Positions 1-6,422 of a stretch of DNA of 35,675 nucleotides are shown here, in pieces. Origin of the DNA: SAR86 cluster bacterium. Its GTDB lineage: Bacteria > Pseudomonadota > Gammaproteobacteria > Magnimaribacterales > AG-339-G14. A program made the position numbers and the translations under genes. The notes under the pieces were generated by a model that was not told the DNA's origin, did no database searches, and saw only the letters and a list, made by a program, of their open reading frames with translations. How positions within the stretch are numbered: the stretch's first letter is position 1; the number at the start of each line of letters is the position of its first letter. The stretch lies in assembly GCA_028135785.1 (NCBI GenBank), contig JAOIHS010000008.1, positions 1 through 35,675 of the forward strand. The letters run 5' to 3'.

Positions 1-450
1 AGATTGTCAGAGCTTTGTATGCTTGATCTTGATGATTTATCGATGGAAGGTCAAATATGTAGAGTGCTTGGTAAAGGCCGCAAAGAACGCGAGGTTCCAG
101 TAGGATCAAAAGCAGTAGAAGCAATCAAAGATTGGTATGCGCATCGGGAAACGAGAGCCAAAAGTTCTGAAAAAGCAATTTTTGTTAATAATCAAGGTAG
201 TCGATTGAGTCAAAGATCTATTCAAAATGGCTTAAAAAAGATGAGTGCTAAAATGGGTTTACCATATATTCATCCGCATATGCTGCGACATTCTTTTGCA
301 TCGCATATACTAGAGTCGAGTGGAGATTTAAGAGCGGTTCAAGAGTTACTCGGTCATGCCAATTTATCTAGCACTCAAATATATACAAAATTAGATTTTC
401 AACATTTAGCGAAGGTGTACGATAAGAGTCACCCGCATGCAAAAAAATAA
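1..450 (+). CDS. xerC: Tyrosine recombinase XerC, C-terminal part (5' end outside window)
   Basis: This is the catalytic half of a tyrosine recombinase, open from the first base of the window, so the start lies upstream. Visible catalytic residues are an Arg in the RLSEL context at the very start, the Lys/Arg stretch GKGRKER, the HxxR box HMLRH, the GHANLS histidine box and the nucleophilic Tyr in TQIYT. The ending [19 protein letters not shown] is typical of XerC rather than XerD or a phage integrase. XerC with XerD resolves chromosome dimers at dif. The next gene is a YigB-type phosphatase, the same order as xerC-yigB in E. coli, which supports a chromosomal housekeeping gene rather than a mobile integrase. 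Confidence 0.93.
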   Translation, partial: RLSELCMLDLDDLSMEGQICRVLGKGRKEREVPVGSKAVEAIKDWYAHRETRAKSSEKAIFVNNQGSRLSQRSIQNGLKKMSAKMGLPYIHPHMLRHSFASHILESSGDLRAVQELLGHANLSSTQIYTKLDFQHLAKVYDKSHPHAKK

Positions 451-1150
451 TATGACAATTAAAGCAGTTACTTTTGATTTGGATGATACTTTGTGGCCTT
501 TGTATGACGTCATCATGCAATCTCATAAACTCTCTAATGATTGGTTGATTAATAAATTTCCTCAAATGGAAGGTATTCTTTTTACTGAGCAAGAAAGATC
601 AATGTGGGGGAAATTAATCAAAGAAGAACCTGCTTTAGCAAATAGATTGTCTGAATTGAGAAAAAAAGTAATTACAGCATTGTTGGTTGAAAATGGTGTT
701 GAAGAAAAAGAGGCGTCTGAGTGTTCCGAACAGGCATTTGATATTTTCCTAGAAGAACGTCACAAGGTTGCATACTTTGATGGAGTGCTAGAAGTGCTAG
801 AAGACCTAGGCAAACAATATACTCTAGGAGTCTTAACAAATGGTAACGCCAGTATTGAAACTTTAGGGATTGATCACCTTTTTGATTTTTACCTCAATGC
901 AGAAATGGTTAATGATAGTAAGCCTGGTGCCAAAATGTTTGAGCAAGCAATGAAAGAAACCTCTTTAAATCCTAATGAAATTTGTCATGTTGGTGATCAT
1001 CCGATAAATGACGTACAGGGAGCCTTAAATGTAGGTTTTAAAGCCATTTGGTTGAATGCTTTAGAAAATAGTTGGCCGGATGGTCAAATATGTCACGTTC
1101 CAGAAGTTAAACACTGGAGTGAATTAAAAGCCACTATAAAAGATCTATAG
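437..1150 (+). CDS. yigB: HAD-superfamily phosphatase, YigB-like
   Basis: This is a haloacid dehalogenase hydrolase of about 232-237 residues. Motif I is FDLDDTLW (two Asp, nucleophile and acid/base), motif II is LTNGN, the motif III Lys lies in DSKPGAKMF and motif IV is [10 protein letters not shown] helical cap domain lies between motifs I and II. E. coli YigB dephosphorylates the riboflavin intermediate 5-amino-6-(5-phosphoribitylamino)uracil, and the position after xerC suggests the same family, though HAD substrates cannot be read from sequence. Two starts are possible: 437, which overlaps the end of xerC by 14 bases, or 452, just after the xerC stop. The protein from 452 (MTIKAVTFD) begins like family members, so 452 is slightly preferred. 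No clear ribosome site is seen for either. Confidence 0.88.
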   Translation: MQKNNMTIKAVTFDLDDTLWPLYDVIMQSHKLSNDWLINKFPQMEGILFTEQERSMWGKLIKEEPALANRLSELRKKVITALLVENGVEEKEASECSEQAFDIFLEERHKVAYFDGVLEVLEDLGKQYTLGVLTNGNASIETLGIDHLFDFYLNAEMVNDSKPGAKMFEQAMKETSLNPNEICHVGDHPINDVQGALNVGFKAIWLNALENSWPDGQICHVPEVKHWSELKATIKDL

Positions 1151-1762
1151 ACGGGATAAATATTCGTCTAATCGGTCAGTATTAGATATAAAACCAGATT
1201 TTTTATCATCTGCGGCAGAAACAACTGCATCCATATTAACTGCCTCGCCAACTTGAATTACACCGACCATTGCCATCATTGCATGAGGCGAACATTGGTA
1301 AACATAAACTCCTTCTTGATCTAGAGTAACGCTAATGTCTTGATTGATTGTGCCATTCCAACTTTGAGCTCCATCAGGAATCATTCCTTCTATGGAGGCT
1401 GAATTATGCGACATGTCTACTGCTTTAAAATGAATCGTATCGCCTTTGGAGACTTTGATAACTGCCGGTTCAAAAATCATAATCCCGTCAGCTCCTGAGT
1501 TAAGCATTTTAACTTCATGTTCAGAGCCTTCTGATAATGCTACTTTATTCACGGTGGGTTCAGCCATTGGAGCTGCCATGCTTGAAGATGGATTAACTTT
1601 GTAGCCTGGTCCAGCAGATTTTATTCCACACCCGTCGCCTTTCATACAAACCGAACCTGTTGGCTTAATTCTTTCTTCGATTGCTGATTCACGCATGTCT
1701 GATGCAAGAACCAAAAAAGAAAATGATAAAAGGAAAAAAGACAGAGTAATTTTAATTTTCAC
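1145..1762 (-). CDS. Periplasmic pseudoazurin-like type 1 copper protein with cytochrome c5-like N-terminal segment
   Basis: A 205-residue exported protein with a signal peptide at residues 1-20 (ending VLAS). Residues about 80-172 form a pseudoazurin-type cupredoxin. The copper ligands are His119 (SHNSAS), Cys157, His160 (CSPH) and Met165, and the His-to-Cys, Cys-to-His and Cys-to-Met spacings (38, 3, 8) are those of pseudoazurin. Such proteins carry electrons to nitrite reductase, nitrous oxide reductase or cytochrome oxidase, but none of those partners is in this window. Residues 26-46 (IEERIKPTGSVCMKGDGC) resemble the leader of cytochrome c5 proteins, yet no CXXCH haem site follows. The start is a GTG, chosen because it gives a clean signal peptide. 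The 3' end overlaps that of yigB by 6 bases. Confidence 0.85.
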   Translation of the reverse strand: MKIKITLSFFLLSFSFLVLASDMRESAIEERIKPTGSVCMKGDGCGIKSAGPGYKVNPSSSMAAPMAEPTVNKVALSEGSEHEVKMLNSGADGIMIFEPAVIKVSKGDTIHFKAVDMSHNSASIEGMIPDGAQSWNGTINQDISVTLDQEGVYVYQCSPHAMMAMVGVIQVGEAVNMDAVVSAADDKKSGFISNTDRLDEYLSRL

Positions 1763-1789
1763 GATATTTTTTTAATTTATAAAAAAGGC

Positions 1790-1818
1790 ATTATAGACAA
1801 TGTCCCAGTTATTATTAA
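1790..1818 (-). promoter_or_regulatory. Candidate promoter for the pseudoazurin gene
   Basis: The minus strand has a perfect -10 hexamer TATAAT (1795 down to 1790). A weak -35-like TTAATA lies 17 bases upstream, overlapping the end of the CoA-transferase gene. This would give the copper protein its own promoter in the 52-base gap behind the upstream operon. Confidence 0.45.
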
Positions 1819-3005
1819 ATAATATTTTCTTCTTTTAATTCTGAGATTTGGTCTTCCGTCATACCCAGCCAATCTTCTAATATTTCAGAAGAATGTTCTC
1901 CTAAAGTAGGCGCAGAAGTATATTCCGCGTCGGAATTACTCAATTTGATTGGATTACCAGGCATTTTAACTTTTGTCCCCGACGGTTGTTCAACTTCAAC
2001 AATCATATCTCTTTTAATTAAATCTGGATCATTTAGTGCTTCAGAGAATTTATTTACTGGACCACATGGGACTCGATTTTCTTGAAGTAAATCTAACCAA
2101 TGCTGAGTAGGCTTGTTGATAAGGATATCTCCTAAGACTTGATCTATTTTATCCCTATCTTTAAAGCGCCCTGAAACAGTTTTATATTTTTCAATATCTA
2201 AAGAGCTTAAATCTAAAGCTTTTATTAAGTTCGGCCAAAAAATTTCATGCACTACGCTGATAGTTATAAATCCATCAGTTGTTTTGTAAGTATTAAAAGG
2301 TGTATGCAGAACGTGCTTATTACCTATAGGTTCTGGATTCTTACCAGAAATTAAATGCATGGTAGCCATATAGTTTAAAAGGCTCACCTGACAATCCAAC
2401 ATTGAAATATCTACTTGTTCGCCCTCACCTGAATTATCTCGATTTCTTAAAGAAGTCAAAATTCCGATCATTGCAAATAACCCTGTAGATAAATCAGCTA
2501 TGGGCGCGCCCATTTTTACTGGATTATTTGAATCGATACCAGTGACTGACATTAATCCACTATAGCCCTGAATAATATTATCGTAAGCCGGACGATTGAG
2601 ATCGGTTTCTCCGAAACCACTTATAGAACAGGAAATAATTTTAGAATTATGTTTTTTTAAACTTTCAAAATCTATTTTTAATCTTTTGGTTACACCCATA
2701 CTAAAATTATCAATTACTACATCTGCTCGCTTAACTAATTCGTAAAAAATATTTAATCCAGGGGGGCTTTTTAAATCCAACGTTAAGCTTTTTTTATTTC
2801 TTCCAAGAGTAAGATGATATGCACCAATACCATCAACAGAGTTTTCTGGATCGTCTTTTAATAATCCTCTAGTTATTTCACCGGTTAAAGGAGGTTCAAT
2901 TTTTATTATTTCTGCACCTAGATCAGCTAGGATCATAGTGCCGTATGGACCGGCCACCATATGAGTTAAGTCTAGAATTTTTATGCCTTTTAAAGGGGCC
3001 GACAT
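1815..3005 (-). CDS. CaiB/BaiF (class III) CoA-transferase
   Basis: A 396-residue protein of the usual family length. It opens with the class III signature (PLKGIKILDLTHMVAGPYGTM) and carries LGAEIIKIEPP, the GRNKKSLTLDLK loop and the catalytic Asp, about residue 171, in GAPIADLSTG. These enzymes move CoA between a carboxylic acid and an acyl-CoA through a covalent Asp anhydride. It is the last gene of a run, 8 bases after the MaoC hydratase, which itself follows a CitE-type lyase by 5 bases. Transferase, hydratase and lyase together match the set used to degrade itaconate or mesaconate (activation with CoA, hydration to citramalyl-CoA, cleavage to pyruvate and acetyl-CoA). The substrate is inferred from context only. 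Confidence 0.88.
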   Translation of the reverse strand: MSAPLKGIKILDLTHMVAGPYGTMILADLGAEIIKIEPPLTGEITRGLLKDDPENSVDGIGAYHLTLGRNKKSLTLDLKSPPGLNIFYELVKRADVVIDNFSMGVTKRLKIDFESLKKHNSKIISCSISGFGETDLNRPAYDNIIQGYSGLMSVTGIDSNNPVKMGAPIADLSTGLFAMIGILTSLRNRDNSGEGEQVDISMLDCQVSLLNYMATMHLISGKNPEPIGNKHVLHTPFNTYKTTDGFITISVVHEIFWPNLIKALDLSSLDIEKYKTVSGRFKDRDKIDQVLGDILINKPTQHWLDLLQENRVPCGPVNKFSEALNDPDLIKRDMIVEVEQPSGTKVKMPGNPIKLSNSDAEYTSAPTLGEHSSEILEDWLGMTEDQISELKEENII

Positions 3006-3013
3006 TTTAGAAA

Positions 3014-3532
3014 TTAGTAATTAATTTTGTCATCGACAGCATGACCTTCTGTTGGAATTAAAGCAGAACGTTTAAAAGAAGCTACTTCTATTCCGTCTTG
3101 ATTCTTACCTGTGGTTTTAACAGTAACTACGCCACAATTCTCTCTAGATTCGGAGAGTCTTTTTTCTAATACCTCTGATTCAGCGTAAAGAGTGTCGCCG
3201 ACAAATAATGGATGCGGTAAGACAATATCGGTCCAACCTAAGTTGGCAATTGCTTTTTGGCTAATATCACTAACGCTCATGCCCACCATGGTTGCCACGG
3301 TGAAAGTACTATTAACTAGGGTTTTACCAAATTCTGTTGCCTTCCCATACTCCTCATCAAAATGAAGGGGATGAGTGTTCATTGTTAATAAAGTAAACCA
3401 GGTATTATCTGCTTGAGTAATTGTTCTGCCAGGTCGATGCTCATAGATATGTCCTATTTCAAACTCTTCGAAATACCTACCATAGGATTCTCTAAACCTA
3501 CCGTTACCTAAATCTTTCATTCTTTTTGACAT
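3014..3532 (-). CDS. MaoC-like (R)-specific enoyl-CoA hydratase, possible itaconyl/mesaconyl-CoA hydratase
   Basis: A 172-residue single hot-dog domain protein. The segment GRYFEEFEIGHIYEHRPGRT followed by ITQADNTWFT and TMNTHPLHFD is the hydratase core. Asp42, Asn52 and the histidines at 54 and 57 are in the region that supplies the catalytic Asp/His pair in MaoC hydratases. The tail FVGDTLYAESEVLEKRLS followed by KTTGKNQDG is typical of the short MaoC proteins often found next to CitE-like lyases. It sits 5 bases after the lyase and 8 before the CoA-transferase, so translation is probably coupled. Hydration of an unsaturated C5 dicarboxylyl-CoA is the likely step. Another branched acyl-CoA, for example from leucine breakdown, cannot be excluded. 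Confidence 0.83.
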   Translation of the reverse strand: MSKRMKDLGNGRFRESYGRYFEEFEIGHIYEHRPGRTITQADNTWFTLLTMNTHPLHFDEEYGKATEFGKTLVNSTFTVATMVGMSVSDISQKAIANLGWTDIVLPHPLFVGDTLYAESEVLEKRLSESRENCGVVTVKTTGKNQDGIEVASFKRSALIPTEGHAVDDKINY

Positions 3533-3537
3533 ACTAA

Positions 3538-4368
3538 CTAATCTTCTTTTTGATCTTCTCCAAGAGAAATTTTTAATCTCATGGCCTCGGCTATTGGCTC
3601 ATCAACCATTTGACCATCTATTTTTACGGCTCCGCCACCAGACTTTTGGTATTCCTCAAGTACTTTTTTACCTTCAGCTATCTCTTCAGATGAAGGCGCA
3701 AAAGATTCATTAATATAGTCAATTTGATCTGGGTGAATTGCTGCCTTACTCTTAAATCCTAAATTTTTTACAGCTTCTGCTTCTTTTTTAAGCCCTTCTT
3801 TATCATCGATATAAAAAAACGGCGCATCTATCGTGTATAAGTTATACATTGCCGCTGCGGTAACAACTTTCGACCTTGCGTATAGGAGAGGCTCCCAAGC
3901 TAACTTACATCCTAAACTCGCTGAAGAATCTGCAGCTCCAAAAAATAAACCAACGACATCTTTAAATGCCGCAATCTGCGTAACTGTATCAATTGCTCTA
4001 GGTGTTTCTATCAAAGGTACTAATTTATTTTGAAAAGCAATCATAGGAGCCAAAGTTGCTAAGAAATCAAAACTTTGAGTTTTTGGAAGAATTATTGCTT
4101 CTATCTGATCTTGATAAGGAGAAATTGAATCTATATCTTCTCTTCCTATGGCTTCCATAGCATCATTAACTCTTACGAATAATGGCTTAGAAAATGCATT
4201 TTCTTTAAGTAAATTGATTAATGTTTCTCGTGCTGCAAGTTTTTTATCAGCAGGGCAACCATCTTCTAAATCAAGTATGACAGCATCTGCATTCGTCTTT
4301 AAAGCCTTCTCTAGGTGTTCTTCTGTTGTGTGCCCTTTAACAAATAAATATGACTTGAAGTTGCTCAT
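3538..4368 (-). CDS. HpcH/HpaI-family CoA-ester lyase (CitE-like; citramalyl- or malyl-CoA lyase)
   Basis: A 276-residue TIM-barrel lyase. Recognisable family positions are VILDLEDG (residues 30-37), Arg66 in LFVRVND, Glu121 in PLIETPRAI, Asp147 in FFGAADSSASLG (metal and substrate), the AAAMYNLYTIDAPF stretch and the C-terminal GFKSKAAIHPDQI box. CitE-like proteins cleave 3-hydroxy-acyl-CoA esters such as citramalyl-CoA, malyl-CoA or citryl-CoA. No CitD or CitF subunits lie nearby, so this is not a citrate lyase complex. Its start codon overlaps the stop of dsbA by one base (TAATG), so the catabolic genes appear to be translated from the cytochrome c4-dsbA transcript. With the hydratase and CoA-transferase after it, (S)-citramalyl-CoA lyase is the best guess. 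Confidence 0.85.
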   Translation of the reverse strand: MSNFKSYLFVKGHTTEEHLEKALKTNADAVILDLEDGCPADKKLAARETLINLLKENAFSKPLFVRVNDAMEAIGREDIDSISPYQDQIEAIILPKTQSFDFLATLAPMIAFQNKLVPLIETPRAIDTVTQIAAFKDVVGLFFGAADSSASLGCKLAWEPLLYARSKVVTAAAMYNLYTIDAPFFYIDDKEGLKKEAEAVKNLGFKSKAAIHPDQIDYINESFAPSSEEIAEGKKVLEEYQKSGGGAVKIDGQMVDEPIAEAMRLKISLGEDQKED

Positions 4369-5000
4369 TAATTCTTTCTCTCTTTTTCAATTAAAAAATT
4401 TACTACATCTAATAAGTCTTCTGTGCCTATGCTGCGATTACCAACAACACGATACTTTCCATTCACTATTAGTGCAGGGACGCCTTTTATACCGTATTTC
4501 ATGCCAAATAGTTCAGCTTTTCGTAAATTATTTTTTAATCCAAAAGAATCTCCTAAAGATCTATATTGTTCTTCAGTCACTCCATAAGTTTTTAAAAAAG
4601 GAATAATTTCTTGGTCAGATGCCAACATTGTCTGTTGCAAGTGAATTGATTTAAAAACTCCATCAATTATTTGAGGTTTATTTAAAAGCTGAGAGATAAA
4701 AAATATCTTTGCATGAGTTTCAACAGTTTTATTCCAAATGACAGGGTATCTGAGAAAATCTACAGATTCAGGAGCAGTTTTTTTCCACTCTTTCAAGCTT
4801 GCTTCCAAAACAAAACAATGCCCGCACCCAAACCAAAAGAATTCGATTACTTCTATTCTAGAACTATTTCTTGTTGGAAGTGGTTCCGCTAAGATTTCAT
4901 AGTGTCTACCGGGTTTATATTTTTCTTCAGCTGTTGAGCATTGAACGCTAAACAGAAATACGAATGATAAGAGTATTAACTTAGTAAAGGCCTGAGACAT
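4368..5000 (-). CDS. dsbA: Periplasmic thiol:disulfide oxidoreductase DsbA
   Basis: A 210-residue DsbA with an N-terminal signal (residues 1 to about 24). The active site is WFGCGHC (Cys59-Gly-His-Cys62) and the cis-proline loop is KGVPALIV near residue 175. DsbA introduces disulfides into exported proteins and is reoxidised by DsbB, which is present at 9214. The cleavage region reads FSVQC followed by STAEE. A lipoprotein cannot be ruled out, but Gln before the Cys makes a poor lipobox. The gene overlaps the end of the cytochrome c4 gene by 20 bases, an arrangement also seen in Pseudomonas. Cytochrome-haem ligation needs a managed periplasmic thiol state, which may explain the pairing. Confidence 0.93.
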   Translation of the reverse strand: MSQAFTKLILLSFVFLFSVQCSTAEEKYKPGRHYEILAEPLPTRNSSRIEVIEFFWFGCGHCFVLEASLKEWKKTAPESVDFLRYPVIWNKTVETHAKIFFISQLLNKPQIIDGVFKSIHLQQTMLASDQEIIPFLKTYGVTEEQYRSLGDSFGLKNNLRKAELFGMKYGIKGVPALIVNGKYRVVGNRSIGTEDLLDVVNFLIEKERKN

Positions 5001-5628
5001 AATTTGCTACTGCTCTAATTTCTTCAAGGGTAAGCCTAGATGCAATTCCTTGCATAGCCGATCCTTTAGCATTATTTCCACGAGATCCGTTTTGATAAGC
5101 TATTAAACTGGTGACTACGTATTCTGCTTTTTGGCCTCCTAACATTGGATATCCAGCTGACTCAACTCCTTTACCTGCTGGACCATGGCATCCAGTACAA
5201 GCCGGTACTGCTGAGTCTATATTTCCAGCACGATATACTTTCTCACCTAAGACTAAATTGGCTTTATCTGATTGACCAACTTTAACTTCTTGAGAAGCAT
5301 AATATGCAGCTATATCTCTTAAATTTTTGTCGTCATAAGGATCTAGAATACCCATCATAGAGGCTATCATTCTCTCTCCATCTTTAACTTGCACAAGTTG
5401 ATCGTAGAGATAACTTTCTCTTTGTCCCGCTAAAGTTGGCCATTGGCCGACTAAACTATTTCCATCCATGCCGTGACAACCAGCGCAAACCATTACTAAA
5501 GTCGAGCCTGCATCTGCATCTCCGCGCTCTGGTGATTTTGCTTCAGAATGTCCACCACCGCTAGAGGCAGCTTCAAGAAAAGATACTCCGAATACAAAAA
5601 GGGCTGAAATTATTAAATTTTTTGTCAT
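4981..5628 (-). CDS. Dihaem cytochrome c4
   Basis: An exported dihaem cytochrome. Two CXXCH sites are present (CAGCH at 63-67 and CTGCH at 159-163, numbered from an upstream Met at 5673). Each is followed by a candidate Met ligand: MIASMMGI for the first half and SAMQGIASRL for the second. The tandem domains, each with a GQ(R/K)xxY motif, are characteristic of cytochrome c4, which feeds terminal oxidases. The start at 5628 is chosen because MTKNLIISALFVFG then opens a normal signal peptide; the longer reading frame from 5673 adds 15 polar residues before it. It begins a run of five minus-strand genes and faces away from engB across a short gap. Confidence 0.92.
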   Translation of the reverse strand: MTKNLIISALFVFGVSFLEAASSGGGHSEAKSPERGDADAGSTLVMVCAGCHGMDGNSLVGQWPTLAGQRESYLYDQLVQVKDGERMIASMMGILDPYDDKNLRDIAAYYASQEVKVGQSDKANLVLGEKVYRAGNIDSAVPACTGCHGPAGKGVESAGYPMLGGQKAEYVVTSLIAYQNGSRGNNAKGSAMQGIASRLTLEEIRAVANYVSGLY

Positions 5629-5701
5629 TTTTGTTCTAAATTGTGGGCTAAGCGAGCTTGAATTATATACCATAGCAGGTGAATTTTCCTTTTTTTAATA
5701 T

Positions 5702-6310
5702 ATGAATAGCAATAGTAAGTTTTTAAATATTGATTTCGTTTCTGCTTGTTCAGAGAAAAAACTATATCCTGAAGATATTGGTTACGAAATAGCTATATGC
5801 GGACGATCAAACTCAGGTAAATCGAGCATTATCAATGCTTTGGCTAACTCTAAGAAGCTTGCTAAAACTTCGAATACTCCTGGTCGCACTCAATCCATAA
5901 ATTTCTTTAGAATTAATCAAAACGATGATCATAAACTAGTGGATTTACCGGGTTATGGTTACGCCAAGGCTTCTAAATCTATGAAAAGAGATTGGGGAGT
6001 AAAAATTACAGATTATATGAAATCTAGAGATGCATTAATGGGCGTGATTTTGATAATGGATATTAGGCACCCTTTTCAAGAAGCGGATTATAATTTTTTA
6101 GAATGGTGTCAGAGCTTTAATCTGCCTATTCAATTATTATTAAATAAAGCCGATAAGTTATCCCGTAATAAATCTATTAATATTTTAAGAGACTCTGCTA
6201 AAGAGCTATCTGATTTTTCATTATTGGATGATCCACAAATTTTCTCTGCCAAAACCTTTGATGGCGTAGATGATTTAGTCAGAAAAATTAAAACTTGGAT
6301 GGCATCCTAA
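5702..6310 (+). CDS. engB: Ribosome biogenesis GTPase EngB (YihA/YsxC)
   Basis: A 202-residue TRAFAC GTPase at the normal family length. G1 is GRSNSGKSS (residues 34-42), G2 lies in NTPGRTQ (58-64), G3 is DLPGYGYA (81-88), G4 is NKAD (148-151) and G5 is FSAKT (181-185). EngB takes part in late assembly of the large ribosomal subunit and is usually essential. The gene stands between cytochrome c4 (divergent) and polA (convergent), as in Pseudomonas, and engB is beside polA in E. coli as well. No strong ribosome-binding site precedes the ATG, since the leader is T-rich. Confidence 0.96.
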   Translation: MNSNSKFLNIDFVSACSEKKLYPEDIGYEIAICGRSNSGKSSIINALANSKKLAKTSNTPGRTQSINFFRINQNDDHKLVDLPGYGYAKASKSMKRDWGVKITDYMKSRDALMGVILIMDIRHPFQEADYNFLEWCQSFNLPIQLLLNKADKLSRNKSINILRDSAKELSDFSLLDDPQIFSAKTFDGVDDLVRKIKTWMAS

Positions 6311-6341
6311 GTGCCCATCGATTAAAAAAGGGGGAGAATCA

Positions 6342-6422
6342 ATGGGCTCTAAGGAGAGAGTCCTCAGTTTTCTTAGGAGAAAGTTTTTAGACCTTTCTTA
6401 TATAGAAAAGTTCATAAATTAA
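6342..6422 (+). CDS. Possible 26-residue microprotein in the engB-polA gap
   Basis: An ATG at 6342 follows a strong ribosome site (GGGGGAG, 5 bases away) and opens a basic 26-residue frame beginning MGSKERVLSFLRRKF, which ends at a TAA overlapping the polA stop. Enterobacteria carry the small RNA Spot 42 at the polA-engB border, so the transcript could instead be noncoding. The DNA holds three mutually complementary segments (CTAAGGA, TCCTCAG, CTTAGGA), each pair with one mismatch, that could form alternative hairpins. I do not recognise the peptide. Confidence 0.3.
   Translation: MGSKERVLSFLRRKFLDLSYIEKFIN

Noticed and set aside
1-450. Tyrosine recombinase as the edge of an integrated element
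   Set aside because: Its C-terminus is XerC-like and yigB follows as in E. coli, so it is the housekeeping recombinase.
3538-4368. Citrate lyase beta subunit
   Set aside because: No alpha or acyl-carrier subunit genes are present, and the hydratase and CoA-transferase neighbours point to a stand-alone CoA-ester lyase.
4148-4606. 152-residue plus-strand frame across the lyase-dsbA junction
   Set aside because: It is antisense to two well-supported genes with clear catalytic motifs.
4368-5000. DsbA as a lipoprotein
   Set aside because: The Cys after the signal is preceded by Gln (SVQC), which does not fit a normal lipobox.
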